NCBI RefSeq assembly: GCF_000184745.1
Contig: NC_014931.1
Location: forward strand, 2,108,001-2,172,000
Direction of reading: 5' to 3'
DNA length: 64,000 bases
Source: Variovorax paradoxus EPS
Lineage (GTDB): Bacteria > Pseudomonadota > Gammaproteobacteria > Burkholderiales > Burkholderiaceae_C
Part shown: positions 46,024-55,078 of the stretch, in pieces
Position numbering within the stretch: position 1 is the first letter of the stretch
How the letters are laid out: each line of letters opens with the position of its first letter
Made by a program: the position numbers and the translations under genes
The notes under the pieces: generated by a model
The model's input: the letters and a program-made list of their open reading frames with translations, nothing else
What the model was told of the DNA's origin: nothing
The model's database searches: none

Positions 46024-47384
46024 CCGGTGCGTCGGCCCAGACGAGCACCGCGCCGGCATCGCTCACGCCGCAGCAGCAGCGCTTTCACGACATATATAAA
46101 GAGCTGATCGAGATCAACACCACCCACTCGACGGGTGACAACACGCTGGCTGCGCGCGCCATGGAAAAGCGCCTGATCGAATCGGGCTTCGCGCCCGGCG
46201 ACATCCAGATCTTCGAACCCTTCCCGAAGAAGGGCAACCTCGTGCTGCGCTTCAAGGGCAACGGCAGCAAGAAGCCGCTGCTCCTGCTGGCCCACATCGA
46301 CGTGGTCGAGGCCCGGCGCGAAGACTGGAAGACCGACCCGTTCAAGCTGCAGGAAACCGGCGGCTACTTCACCGCGCGCGGCTCCATCGACGACAAGGCC
46401 ATGGCCTCGGCGCTGGTGTCGGTGCTGGGGCAGCTCAAGCAAGAGGGCTTCAAGCCCAGCCGCGACATCATCCTGGCGCTGACCGCCGACGAAGAGCGTG
46501 GCGACGCGCTCAGCAACGGCGCCTTCTGGCTCATCAGCAACAAGCCCGAGCTGCTGCAAGCGGAGTTCGGCATCAACGAAGGGGGCGGCGGCGAACTGCG
46601 CGGCGGCAAGCCGAACCTGCACCGCATGCAGGTGGCCGAGAAGATGTACACGACCTACATGCTGGAGGCGCGCGACGTGGGCGGCCACAGCTCGGTGCCG
46701 ACGAAGACCAATCCGATCTACGCGCTGTCCGCCGGGCTGGAACGGCTGGGCAACTACGCGTTCCCGATCAAGCTCGCGGACGTCACCAGGACCTACTTCG
46801 CGCGCAGCGCCCCGTTCGCCACCGGCCAGCTCGCCGACGACATGCGCGCCATCGGCACCGGCAATCCCGATGCCGGCGTGCTCGAACGCATGACGGCCAA
46901 CCCCGCCTACAACGCGCAACTGCGCACCACCTGCGTGGCGACGATGGTGCAGGCCGGCCATGCCGAGAACGCGCTGCCGCAGTCGGCCAAGGCGACGGTC
47001 AACTGCCGCATCCTGCCGCACGACGATCCCGACGAAGTCGAGCGCCTGCTGACCCAGGCGGTGGGCAACGACAAGATCGTCGTGCGCAACATGGGCAAGC
47101 CGCTGCGCAGCCCGGCCTCGCCGCTGAACGGCGACCTCGTGAAGACGGTGGAATCGCTCACGCAGCAGATGTGGCCCGGCGTGCCCGTGGTGCCCGCGAT
47201 GAGCACCGGCGCCACAGACAGCCGGTTCCTGCGCAATGCCGGTATTCCGATGTACGGCGTGACCGGCATGTTCCTCGAGCCAGCCGATGCGCGCGCGCAC
47301 GGGCTGGACGAGCGCATCGAGATCCAGCGGCTGTACGACGGGCGAGAGTTCCTGTATCGGCTCGTTTCGGAAGTCGCGAAGTAA
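46020..47384 (+). CDS. M20/M25/M40 family metallo-peptidase/hydrolase (signal peptide out of frame)
   Basis: From the in-frame ATG at 46020 there are 454 residues. The di-metal site shows LLLLAHIDVVEARREDW (His and Asp), GSIDDKAMASAL (bridging Asp) and LTADEERGD (catalytic Glu pair), followed by the dimerisation domain. The family removes N-terminal residues or acyl groups from peptides or amino acids; the target is unknown. A complete signal peptide is encoded upstream in another frame, so this was a periplasmic enzyme. In the present reading it would stay in the cytoplasm. The ATG overlaps the leader's stop (ATGA), so re-initiation is conceivable. Confidence 0.83.
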   Translation: MTGASAQTSTAPASLTPQQQRFHDIYKELIEINTTHSTGDNTLAARAMEKRLIESGFAPGDIQIFEPFPKKGNLVLRFKGNGSKKPLLLLAHIDVVEARREDWKTDPFKLQETGGYFTARGSIDDKAMASALVSVLGQLKQEGFKPSRDIILALTADEERGDALSNGAFWLISNKPELLQAEFGINEGGGGELRGGKPNLHRMQVAEKMYTTYMLEARDVGGHSSVPTKTNPIYALSAGLERLGNYAFPIKLADVTRTYFARSAPFATGQLADDMRAIGTGNPDAGVLERMTANPAYNAQLRTTCVATMVQAGHAENALPQSAKATVNCRILPHDDPDEVERLLTQAVGNDKIVVRNMGKPLRSPASPLNGDLVKTVESLTQQMWPGVPVVPAMSTGATDSRFLRNAGIPMYGVTGMFLEPADARAHGLDERIEIQRLYDGREFLYRLVSEVAK

Positions 47385-47388
47385 GCGG

Positions 47389-47417
47389 AAAAAGGGGCGC
47401 TGCGATCGCAGCGCCCC
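47389..47417 (-). terminator. Intrinsic terminator after the gamma-glutamyltransferase gene
   Basis: A perfect 24-bp palindrome at 47394-47417 (GGGGCGCTGCGA / TCGCAGCGCCCC) is followed on the minus strand by T5 (47393-47389). It sits 9 bp past the minus-strand stop. The plus side, serving the M20 gene, lacks a T-tract. Confidence 0.85.
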
Positions 47418-47425
47418 TCGTTCGG

Positions 47426-49501
47426 TCAGGGCGTGAAGCTGTCGCCCAGCACGATGCCTTCGCGCCGCGGGTCCGCGCCGCCGGTGAGCACTGATTTGCC
47501 GCCCACGTTCGTGCGGATGATGGTGCTTACGCCACTGGATTGGGCGCCGAAGTTCACCACGTGGCCCAAGCCGCGGAGCCCCTCGATCAGCGGGTCGTTC
47601 TTGCCGTCGTTGGTAGTGTCGACGTTGGGATGCTCGCCCCCCACGTTTGTAAGGCTGTAGGTGGCGCCGGGAGGCGTAGGTGGTGGGGTGTTGGTGGCAC
47701 CGAAGTCGACCAGCGAGGTGGCCTGCTGGGCGTCGAGGCCCCAGTCGAGCGCGCCAACCAGTGTCTTCACCACGTACTGGATGATCGTGCCGCCTCCGGG
47801 CGAGCCGGTGCCCATCACGAACTCGCCCATGCTGCCGTCGCCGTTCTTCTTGAACACCAGCGTCGGCGCCATCGTGCTGCGCGGACGCTTGCCCGGGGCG
47901 ACACGGTTGGCGACCTTGATGCTTGGGTCCTTGGTGTCGTTCGGGTTGGCCGAGAAGTCGGTCAGCTGGTTGTTCAGCATGAAGCCCTGCGTCATGTGGA
48001 ACGAACCGAGCGTGCTTTCGACCGTGGTCGTCATCGTCACCACGTTGCCCTGTTTGTCGACCACGGTGAAGTGCGTGGTGCCGTGTTCCTCGGTCTTGTC
48101 GATGCCCAGCGGCGCGCTGGGCAGGACGCCCGCTGTTGCCAGTCCCATGCTCTTGGATGGGTTGATGAGGTCGTAGCGCTTGCGCAGGTAGGACTTGTCG
48201 AGCATGGTGTCGGCCGAGCCACCCGGCAGCGGGACAAAATCAGTGTCGGCCACGTACTTGTCGCGGTCGGCGTAGGCCAGGCGCTCGGCCTCGCTCACCA
48301 TGTGCACGGCCATCACGGTCGGCTTGCCGCCCTCGATATCGATGGCGGTGGGCTTTTGCTGGCCCATGTCGAAGTTCTCCAGGATGCCCAGTGTCTGCAG
48401 CACTGCGATGCCCCCCGAGGACGGCGGCGACATGCTGCATACGTAGTAATCACGGTAGGTGCCGCAGACCGGGTCGCGGCGCTTGGCCACGTAGTTGGCC
48501 ATGTCGGCCATGGTCGTCTTGCCCGGTGTGATGGCGGAGCCGTCGACAGCCGCCGTGACTGCGATCTTGTCGACGATGGCCTGCGCGATCGGGCCGGTGT
48601 AGAAGCCATCGGCCCCCTGGGTGGCGAGGGTAGTCAGCGTCTGGGCGTAGGCCGGGTTCCTGAGCTTGGTGCCCAGCGCCTTGGGCGTGCCATCGGCGTT
48701 GAAGAAATAGGCGGTTGCCTCGGCGTCGCGCTTCAGTTCGGCTTGCGACGTGGAGATCGCGGCGGCCATGCGGCCACCGATCGAGAAGCCGTCCGATGCG
48801 AGCGTGATGCCGTAGCTGAAGAGGTCTTTCCACGGCAGCTTGCCGTGGTCCTTGTAGGCGATGTCGAGCATGCGCACCGCGCCCGGCGTGCCGATCGAGC
48901 GACCGCTCGCGCGCAGCGGCGAGGGCTTGGGCGCGGTCTTGTCGCTCACATCGTCGATGTAGCGCAGGTAGTTCTCGGTGGCCGCGGCCGGAGCGGTCTC
49001 GCGCCCGTCGTAGGCCTGTACCTTCTTCGTCTTCGCGTCGTAGTGCAGCATGAACGCACCGCCGCCCAGGCCGCTGGATTGCGGCTCGACCAGGCCGAGC
49101 ACGGCCTGCACCGCCACCGCCGCGTCGACCGCACTGCCGCCGGCCTTGAGCACGTCGCAGCCCGCGCGCGTGGCCAGCGGATGGTTGGCCACCACCATGT
49201 AGTTCTTCGCGTAGACCAGTTTGTGGCCGAGCACATAGCCCGAGGCGGGCTCGGGCGCGGCGGGGTCGCCCGGATTGCCTGAGCCCACAACGACCGGGCT
49301 GCCGCTCTCGCCGATCAGACAGCCCTTGGCGGCTTCGGCCGCAGCGGCAGCTTCGTTTGCGGCGTTGGCCGCGACGATCGCCGCGATCAGCGCAGCGTCG
49401 TTGTTCTGTCCGCTACCGCCGCCGCCGCAGCCGGCCACGGTCAATGCAAGCGCCAGGGGTGAAAGTACCCACCAGGCGCGCGCCTGGATCTTCTTCGTCA
49501 T
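47426..49501 (-). CDS. ggt: Gamma-glutamyltransferase, lipoprotein type
   Basis: The 691-residue precursor has a lipoprotein signal (LALTVAGC, lipid on C25) and an Ala-rich linker before the enzyme starts at about 92. Autocleavage is predicted before T475 in EEHGTTHFTVVDKQGN, giving large and small subunits; the new N-terminal Thr is the nucleophile. Other family marks are QSSGLGGGAFML and SMSPPSSGGIAV. It cleaves glutathione and transfers its gamma-glutamyl group. Lipid anchoring is less usual than the soluble periplasmic form. C-terminally GSPGGGTIIQYV lies in the oxyanion region. Confidence 0.93.
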   Translation of the reverse strand: MTKKIQARAWWVLSPLALALTVAGCGGGGSGQNNDAALIAAIVAANAANEAAAAAEAAKGCLIGESGSPVVVGSGNPGDPAAPEPASGYVLGHKLVYAKNYMVVANHPLATRAGCDVLKAGGSAVDAAVAVQAVLGLVEPQSSGLGGGAFMLHYDAKTKKVQAYDGRETAPAAATENYLRYIDDVSDKTAPKPSPLRASGRSIGTPGAVRMLDIAYKDHGKLPWKDLFSYGITLASDGFSIGGRMAAAISTSQAELKRDAEATAYFFNADGTPKALGTKLRNPAYAQTLTTLATQGADGFYTGPIAQAIVDKIAVTAAVDGSAITPGKTTMADMANYVAKRRDPVCGTYRDYYVCSMSPPSSGGIAVLQTLGILENFDMGQQKPTAIDIEGGKPTVMAVHMVSEAERLAYADRDKYVADTDFVPLPGGSADTMLDKSYLRKRYDLINPSKSMGLATAGVLPSAPLGIDKTEEHGTTHFTVVDKQGNVVTMTTTVESTLGSFHMTQGFMLNNQLTDFSANPNDTKDPSIKVANRVAPGKRPRSTMAPTLVFKKNGDGSMGEFVMGTGSPGGGTIIQYVVKTLVGALDWGLDAQQATSLVDFGATNTPPPTPPGATYSLTNVGGEHPNVDTTNDGKNDPLIEGLRGLGHVVNFGAQSSGVSTIIRTNVGGKSVLTGGADPRREGIVLGDSFTP

Positions 49502-49534
49502 GGAATTCTTCCCTAATGGTTTTGGTGAAACGAC

Positions 49535-49559
49535 ACGGGCGCTCCTCGCGCCCGTTTTT
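49535..49559 (+). terminator. Orphan terminator hairpin in the ggt/uvrC divergent gap
   Basis: ACGGGCGC (49535-49542) pairs with GCGCCCGT (49548-49555) around TCCTC, followed by T5. It has all the features of a plus-strand intrinsic terminator, but no plus-strand gene precedes it: the gene to its left is ggt, on the minus strand. It falls in the ggt 5' leader. Confidence 0.7.
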
Positions 49560-49645
49560 CATCATCAGCATATTTCATTCCAGTCAGCTCGGGGTTTGCG
49601 CGCAGGCCTGCGACGCGGGTTCAGCGTGACGCCACAATAGCCGCC

Positions 49646-51616
49646 ATGTCAGACGTGCATTCCGATCAACTGCTCAGCGAGGTCGCGGCACTGCCGCAAC
49701 TGCCGGGCGTGTACCGCTACTTCGACGCCGCCGGCGCGGTGCTCTACGTGGGCAAGGCGCGCAACCTCAAGAAGCGCGTCGCCAACTATTTCCAGAAGAG
49801 CCACGGCGGCACCCGCATCGGCCACATGATCTCGAAGATCGTGCGGATGGAGACCACCGTGGTGCGCTCCGAGGCCGAGGCGCTGCTGCTCGAGAACAAC
49901 CTCATCAAGACGCTCAAGCCGCGCTACAACATCCTGTTTCGCGACGACAAGAGCTACCCCTACCTGAAGATTGCGTCGCACGCGTTTCCGCGCCTGGCCT
50001 ATTACCGCGGCTCGGTCGACAAGAAGCACCGTTACTTCGGCCCGTACCCGAGCGCCTGGGCGGTAAAGGAATCTATCCAACTGCTGCAGAAGGTGTTCAA
50101 GCTGCGCACTTGCGAGGACACGGTGTATGCCAATCGCACGCGGCCTTGCCTGCTGTACCAGATCAAGCGCTGCACCGGTCCTTGCGTCGGCTACATCACG
50201 CCCGAGGCCTATGCGCAGGACGTGGCCAGCGCCGAGGCCTTCCTGATGGGCGACACGCAGCTCGTGCTCTCCAAGCTGGAGCAGCGAATGACCACGCACG
50301 CCGAGAAGCTCGAGTTCGAGCAGGCGGCAGAGCTGCGCAATCAGATGTCGGCGATCTCGCGGGTGCTGCACCAGCAGTCGATCGAGATCGCATCGGACAA
50401 GGACGTGGACATCCTTGCGGTCAAGGTGCAGGGCGGCAAGGCCTGCGTCAACCTCGCGATGGTGCGCGGCGGACGCCATCTGGGCGACCGGCCCTACTTT
50501 CCGGTGCACGTGGAAGACGCCGCGCAGATCCACCATGGCGAGATGGATGCGGAACAGGGTGTCGAAGCAGTCGCGGCCGATCCCATCGAAGTGCAGGTGC
50601 TCGAAGCCTTCATCGCGCAGCACTACATCGACGTGCCGGTGCCGGCCACGCTGGTGCTGAGCCACCTCGTGAGCCGCGAGCTGATCGAGGCGATCTCGCA
50701 GCAGGCCGGCGGGCGCGTGACGGCGGTGTTCCAGCCGCGCGAGCAGCGTCGCCACTGGCTCGAGATGGCGGAGACGAATGCGGGCCTGCAGCTGGCTCGC
50801 CTCTTGGCCGAAGAAGGTTCGCAGCAGGCGCGCACCCGCGCACTGGCCGAGGCGCTCGAGCTCGCGTGCGACGACCTGGACAACTTCCGCGTCGAATGCT
50901 TCGACATCTCGCACACCGCCGGCGAAGCCACGCAGGCCTCGTGCGTGGTGTTCGAGCACCACACGATGCAGAACAAGGAATACCGCCGCTACAACATCGA
51001 AGGCATCACGCCGGGCGACGACTACGCCGCGATGCGCCAGGTGCTGCATCGCCGCTACGGCAAGCTGGCCGAGGCGATGGCGGCCGAGACCGAGGCGCTG
51101 CCACCCGGCGACGCAGAGAGCGAAGGCATAGAGGGGAGCGAGGCATCGCCCAAGACCCGGACCGCGCGCATGCCCGAACTGGTGCTGGTCGACGGGGGCA
51201 AAGGCCAGGTGTCGATGGCGCGCGAGGTGTTCAGCGAGCTGGGCCTGCCGCTGTCGCTGATCGTCGGTGTCGAGAAGGGCGAGGGCCGCAAGGTCGGCCT
51301 TGAAGAACTCGTGTTCGCCGACGGCCGCGAGAAGGTCTATCTCGGCAAGGACTCGGCGGCGCTGATGCTGGTCGCGCAGATCCGCGACGAGGCGCACCGC
51401 TTCGCCATCACCGGCATGCGGGCCAAGCGCGCGAAGGTGCGGGTGGGCGGCAGCCAGCTCGAAGATATTCCGGGCATCGGGCCGAAGCGCCGGGCGCGGC
51501 TGCTGCAGCGCTTCGGCGGCATCCGCGGCGTGGCCGCGGCGAGCGTGGAGGACATCGCCTCGGTGGAGGGCATCGCCACCGACCTTGCCGAAGAAATCTA
51601 CAAGGCTTTGCACTGA
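49646..51616 (+). CDS. uvrC: Excinuclease ABC subunit C
   Basis: The product has 656 residues. The N-terminal GIY-YIG nuclease reads [20 protein letters not shown], followed by the Cys-rich region ([23 protein letters not shown] in parts), the UVR domain ([17 protein letters not shown]), the RNase H-like 5' nuclease domain ([17 protein letters not shown] and [15 protein letters not shown]) and two HhH motifs ([13 protein letters not shown]). It makes both incisions in nucleotide excision repair with UvrB. Likely the first gene of a uvrC-pgsA-EamA unit. Confidence 0.97.
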   Translation: MSDVHSDQLLSEVAALPQLPGVYRYFDAAGAVLYVGKARNLKKRVANYFQKSHGGTRIGHMISKIVRMETTVVRSEAEALLLENNLIKTLKPRYNILFRDDKSYPYLKIASHAFPRLAYYRGSVDKKHRYFGPYPSAWAVKESIQLLQKVFKLRTCEDTVYANRTRPCLLYQIKRCTGPCVGYITPEAYAQDVASAEAFLMGDTQLVLSKLEQRMTTHAEKLEFEQAAELRNQMSAISRVLHQQSIEIASDKDVDILAVKVQGGKACVNLAMVRGGRHLGDRPYFPVHVEDAAQIHHGEMDAEQGVEAVAADPIEVQVLEAFIAQHYIDVPVPATLVLSHLVSRELIEAISQQAGGRVTAVFQPREQRRHWLEMAETNAGLQLARLLAEEGSQQARTRALAEALELACDDLDNFRVECFDISHTAGEATQASCVVFEHHTMQNKEYRRYNIEGITPGDDYAAMRQVLHRRYGKLAEAMAAETEALPPGDAESEGIEGSEASPKTRTARMPELVLVDGGKGQVSMAREVFSELGLPLSLIVGVEKGEGRKVGLEELVFADGREKVYLGKDSAALMLVAQIRDEAHRFAITGMRAKRAKVRVGGSQLEDIPGIGPKRRARLLQRFGGIRGVAAASVEDIASVEGIATDLAEEIYKALH

Positions 51617-51664
51617 GAGCCGAATCAAGCTGCGGGGTCATCCCGCCGTGACACAATCGCCCGC

Positions 51665-52231
51665 ATGTTCTGGACCCTACCGACCATCATGACCTGGACG
51701 CGCATCGTCGCGATCCCTTTGATCGTCGGCGTGTTCTACCTGCCGATGGCCGAGCCGATGCGCAACCTGATCGCCACGGTCATGTTCATCGTCTTCGCGG
51801 CCACCGACTGGCTCGACGGCTATCTGGCCCGCAAGCTCAACCAGACCTCGTCCTTCGGCGCTTTCCTCGATCCGGTGGCGGACAAGTTTCTGGTGTGCGC
51901 CGCGCTGCTGGTGCTGGTGCATCTGCAGCGCGCCGATGTGTTCGTGGCGCTCATCATCATCGGCCGCGAGATCGCCATCTCGGCACTGCGCGAATGGATG
52001 GCGCGCATCGGTGCCGGCAAGAGCGTGGCGGTCCACATGATCGGCAAGGTCAAGACGACCGTGCAGATGGTCGCGATTCCATTCCTGCTCTATGACGGGC
52101 ACCTCTTCAAGGTGATCGACACCGGCCTCTGGGGCCAGTGGCTGATCTGGATCTCGGCGGTGCTCACCGTCTGGTCGATGGTCTATTACCTGCAGAAGGC
52201 CATTCCGGAGATTCGGGCGCACTCCAAATGA
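51665..52231 (+). CDS. pgsA: CDP-diacylglycerol-glycerol-3-phosphate 3-phosphatidyltransferase
   Basis: The 188-residue membrane protein has the CDP-alcohol phosphotransferase motif D-G-x2-A-R-x8-G-x3-D-x3-D (LDGYLARKL, then FGAFLDPVADK). It makes phosphatidylglycerol phosphate, the committed step to phosphatidylglycerol and cardiolipin. It starts 48 bp after uvrC, a common pairing in proteobacteria. The next gene overlaps its stop. Confidence 0.95.
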   Translation: MFWTLPTIMTWTRIVAIPLIVGVFYLPMAEPMRNLIATVMFIVFAATDWLDGYLARKLNQTSSFGAFLDPVADKFLVCAALLVLVHLQRADVFVALIIIGREIAISALREWMARIGAGKSVAVHMIGKVKTTVQMVAIPFLLYDGHLFKVIDTGLWGQWLIWISAVLTVWSMVYYLQKAIPEIRAHSK

Positions 52232-53124
52232 CGGCGGCGGCCACCGTGCCCGGCCCGGGCGGCTCGGGGTGGCTGCGGGCCATGCCGGCGGTCTTCGTGC
52301 TGATCTGGAGCACGGGCTTCATCGTTGCGCGCTATGGCATGCCCTATGCGCCGCCGCTCAAGTTTCTTGCCGTACGCTATGCGCTCTCGCTCGTGTGCTT
52401 CGGCGTGTGGGTCGCGCTCGCGAAGGTCGCATGGCCGAAGGAGCGATCGCAATGGGGGCATCTCGCAGTCACGGGTGTGCTGATGCAGGCGGGGTATCTC
52501 GGTGGTGTCTGGGCCGCGGTACACGCTGGCATGGGCGCGGGGCTGGTGGCGTTGCTGGTCGGCATCCAGCCGGTGCTCACCGCGATCTGGCTGTCTTTCA
52601 ACGGCGGGCGCATTTCGAAGCGGCAGTGGGCCGGACTCGTTCTCGGGTTCGCGGGCCTGGTGCTCGTGGTCTCGCGCAAGTTCGGTCAGGGCACCGAGGT
52701 CAGCGCGCTGACGATGGCGCTCACCGTCTTCGCGCTTTTGTCGATCACGGCGGGCACGCTGTACCAGAAGCGTTTCGTCGCACCGTGCGACGTGCGCAGC
52801 GCGAGTGCCGTGCAGATGGCGGCCGCGCTGCTCGTGACCTTGCCCTTTGCGGCCATGGAGTCGCAAGGCATCGAATGGAACGCGCACTCGACCGGCGCGA
52901 TGGCCTGGTCGGTGCTGGCGCTGTCACTGGGCGGCAGTTCGCTGCTCTACATGCTGATCCAGCGCGGCACGGCCACGGCCGTCACCAGCCTGCTGTACCT
53001 CGTGCCGCCATGCACGGCGGTGATGGCATGGCTGCTGTTCGCGGAGCCGATCACGCTGGTGACGCTGCTGGGCATCGGGCTCACCGCGATCGGTGTGAGC
53101 CTGGTGGTGCGCAGCGAGCGCTGA
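52228..53124 (+). CDS. EamA/DMT family transporter
   Basis: The ATG at 52228 overlaps the pgsA stop (ATGA). The 298-residue protein has ten membrane helices in two EamA repeats: VFVLIWSTGFIVARYGMPYA begins the first, and PCTAVMAWLLFAEPITLVTL is the usual helix-9 end of the second. Members export amino acids or other metabolites; no cargo can be assigned. Confidence 0.9.
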   Translation: MTAAATVPGPGGSGWLRAMPAVFVLIWSTGFIVARYGMPYAPPLKFLAVRYALSLVCFGVWVALAKVAWPKERSQWGHLAVTGVLMQAGYLGGVWAAVHAGMGAGLVALLVGIQPVLTAIWLSFNGGRISKRQWAGLVLGFAGLVLVVSRKFGQGTEVSALTMALTVFALLSITAGTLYQKRFVAPCDVRSASAVQMAAALLVTLPFAAMESQGIEWNAHSTGAMAWSVLALSLGGSSLLYMLIQRGTATAVTSLLYLVPPCTAVMAWLLFAEPITLVTLLGIGLTAIGVSLVVRSER

Positions 53125-53127
53125 ACC

Positions 53128-54096
53128 TCAGCGCGCCCCCGTCTTCCCAGTCTTCGCCGGCTTCCAGGGCTCGCCGCGAAACTGCTCCGCGAGGTGATCG
53201 ACCAACAGCCGTACGCGGCGCGGTGTCTTCGGCCGCCAGGGTGCAATCCAGTGGATGTCGGCATCGGGCATCGTGTACTGCGGCAGCACGCGCACCAGTT
53301 CGCCGCTGGCCAGTTGCGGCGCGATGTCCCAGAGGCTGCGCAGCATTACGCCGTGGCCCGCCATGCACCAGTCGCGCACCATCTCTCCCGAATTGCTCGC
53401 GAGCGGCCCCTGCACGCGAACGCGCGCGGTGCTGCCGTCGCGCACATGGCGCAGCGTCCAGAGTACGAACTGGCGCTGGTTGACCTCGCCGTTCTCGCGC
53501 GCGACCAGGCAGGCGTGCGAAGTCAGTGCATCGACCGTGGCCGGCATGCCGTGCTGTGCGATGTACGAGGGCGCTGCCGCCAGCACGCGCTGGTTGCGCG
53601 CGATGCGCCGCGTGACCCAGTCGGCCGCGCGGTGCTGCTGCACGGCCCACAGCCACAGCGCGCCGTCGTAGCCTTCGGCCCCGAGGTCGGGCAGTTGCTC
53701 GGTCAGCAGCAGTTCGATCTGCAACGCGGGGTGCCGCGCCTGGAAGGCGGCCAGCGCCGGTCCAAGCCAGCGCCTGCCGAACCCGAAGGTGGCGGCAAGG
53801 CGGATCGTGCCGACCAGTTCGTTCTGCCGCTCGCCGAGTTCGCTTTCGAGTGCTGCAAAGCCTTCGAGCAGCGCACGCGCATGCAGGCACACCGCCTCGC
53901 CCTCGGCCGTGACACTGAGCCGGCGCGTGGTGCGGTCGAACAGCCGCTGTCCGAGCCGGCCCTCGAGCGCACCCAGCCGCTTGGTGATGACGGAGGGCAC
54001 GACGTCGAGCGTGGCGGCCGCGCCGGCGAGGCTGCCCTGATCGCGAATCGCCAGCACCAGTTCGAGATCGCTGCGTTCCAGCGAGGAAGGATTCAT
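53128..54096 (-). CDS. LysR family transcriptional regulator
   Basis: The ATG at 54096 gives 322 residues; upstream in-frame codons run under the divergent gene and are not likely used. The HTH spans ERSDLELVLAIRDQGSLAGA to VVPSVITKRLGALEGRLGQR. The effector domain is of the CrgA/PecT-like type (AATFGFGRRWLGPALAAFQA). It is divergent, by 70 bp, from the dehalogenase-like/tartrate-dehydrogenase operon and is its likely regulator. Confidence 0.9.
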   Translation of the reverse strand: MNPSSLERSDLELVLAIRDQGSLAGAAATLDVVPSVITKRLGALEGRLGQRLFDRTTRRLSVTAEGEAVCLHARALLEGFAALESELGERQNELVGTIRLAATFGFGRRWLGPALAAFQARHPALQIELLLTEQLPDLGAEGYDGALWLWAVQQHRAADWVTRRIARNQRVLAAAPSYIAQHGMPATVDALTSHACLVARENGEVNQRQFVLWTLRHVRDGSTARVRVQGPLASNSGEMVRDWCMAGHGVMLRSLWDIAPQLASGELVRVLPQYTMPDADIHWIAPWRPKTPRRVRLLVDHLAEQFRGEPWKPAKTGKTGAR

Positions 54097-54166
54097 GCCG
54101 TTCCGGAAAGTATGAATTGGCTGATTGTTGCTTGATGATCGCGAGGGCGCAACGCACAATCGTTCC

Positions 54167-55078
54167 GTGACTGCCTCCTTTCTCTCATTCCCCCCCTTCG
54201 ACATGGAGCGCAACGGCGTGCGCATCCATGGCCGCATCGGCGGCACGGGCGCGCCGCTGCTGTTGCTGCACGGCCATCCGCAGACGCATGCGATCTGGCA
54301 TCGCGTGGCACCGCAATTGGCCGAGCAGTTCACCGTGGTCGCAGTGGACCTGCGTGGCTACGGCGACTCGGGCCGGCCGGCGGCCGATGCCGAGCACGCG
54401 GTCTACAGCAAGCGCGAGATGGCGCTCGATGCACTCGCCGTCATGCGACACCATGGCTTCGAGCGCTTCGGCGTGCTGGCGCACGATCGCGGCGCGCGCG
54501 TGGCGCACAGGCTCGCGGCAGACCATGCCACTGCGGTCGAGCGCATGCTGCTGCTCGACATCGCGCCCACGCTCGCGATGTACGAGAACACTTCCGAGGC
54601 GTTCGCGAAAGCCTATTGGCATTGGTTCTTTCTGATCCAGCCGCCGCCGCTGCCCGAGGCGCTGATCGCCTCAGATCCGGTGCGCTATGTGCGCAGCGTG
54701 ATGGGCGGTCGGCATGCAGGCCTTGCGCCTTTCGCGCCCGAGGTGCTGGCCGAGTACGAACGATGCGCCGCCATCCCCGGCACGGCCGAATCCATCTGCG
54801 AGGACTACCGCGCCTCCGCCACCATCGATCTCGTGCACGACCGCGCGGACCTCGCCGCCGGCCACAAGCTCGGGCAGCCGCTGCGCGTGCTCTGGGGCGA
54901 GCACGGCGCGGTGGGCAAGTGCTTCGATGTGCTCGCGCTGTGGCGTGCGTGCGCCAACGACATCTCAGGCCGCGCGCTGCCGTGCGGCCACTACGTTCCC
55001 GAAGAAGCCCCGGCCGAACTGCTCGCCGAGGCGCTCGCATTCTTTTCACCCATCCAACAAGCAGGAGCCAATCCATGA
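54167..55078 (+). CDS. Alpha/beta hydrolase, fluoroacetate/haloacetate dehalogenase-like
   Basis: A GTG at 54167 gives 303 residues, the length of characterised fluoroacetate dehalogenases; ATG 54203 is an alternative. The key residues align with those of the Rhodopseudomonas enzyme: nucleophile D107 with substrate-carboxylate arginines R108 and R111 (HDRGARVAH), acid D131 (LLLDIAP), halide-binding H152 and W153 (YWHWFFL) plus Y214 (EDYRA), and base H275 (CGHYVPEEAP). This supports hydrolysis of 2-haloacids to 2-hydroxyacids. The tartrate-dehydrogenase-like gene overlaps its stop, so a hydroxyacid product could be oxidised next. An epoxide hydrolase is less likely, given R108/R111 and the H-W pair. 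Confidence 0.83.
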   Translation: MTASFLSFPPFDMERNGVRIHGRIGGTGAPLLLLHGHPQTHAIWHRVAPQLAEQFTVVAVDLRGYGDSGRPAADAEHAVYSKREMALDALAVMRHHGFERFGVLAHDRGARVAHRLAADHATAVERMLLLDIAPTLAMYENTSEAFAKAYWHWFFLIQPPPLPEALIASDPVRYVRSVMGGRHAGLAPFAPEVLAEYERCAAIPGTAESICEDYRASATIDLVHDRADLAAGHKLGQPLRVLWGEHGAVGKCFDVLALWRACANDISGRALPCGHYVPEEAPAELLAEALAFFSPIQQAGANP

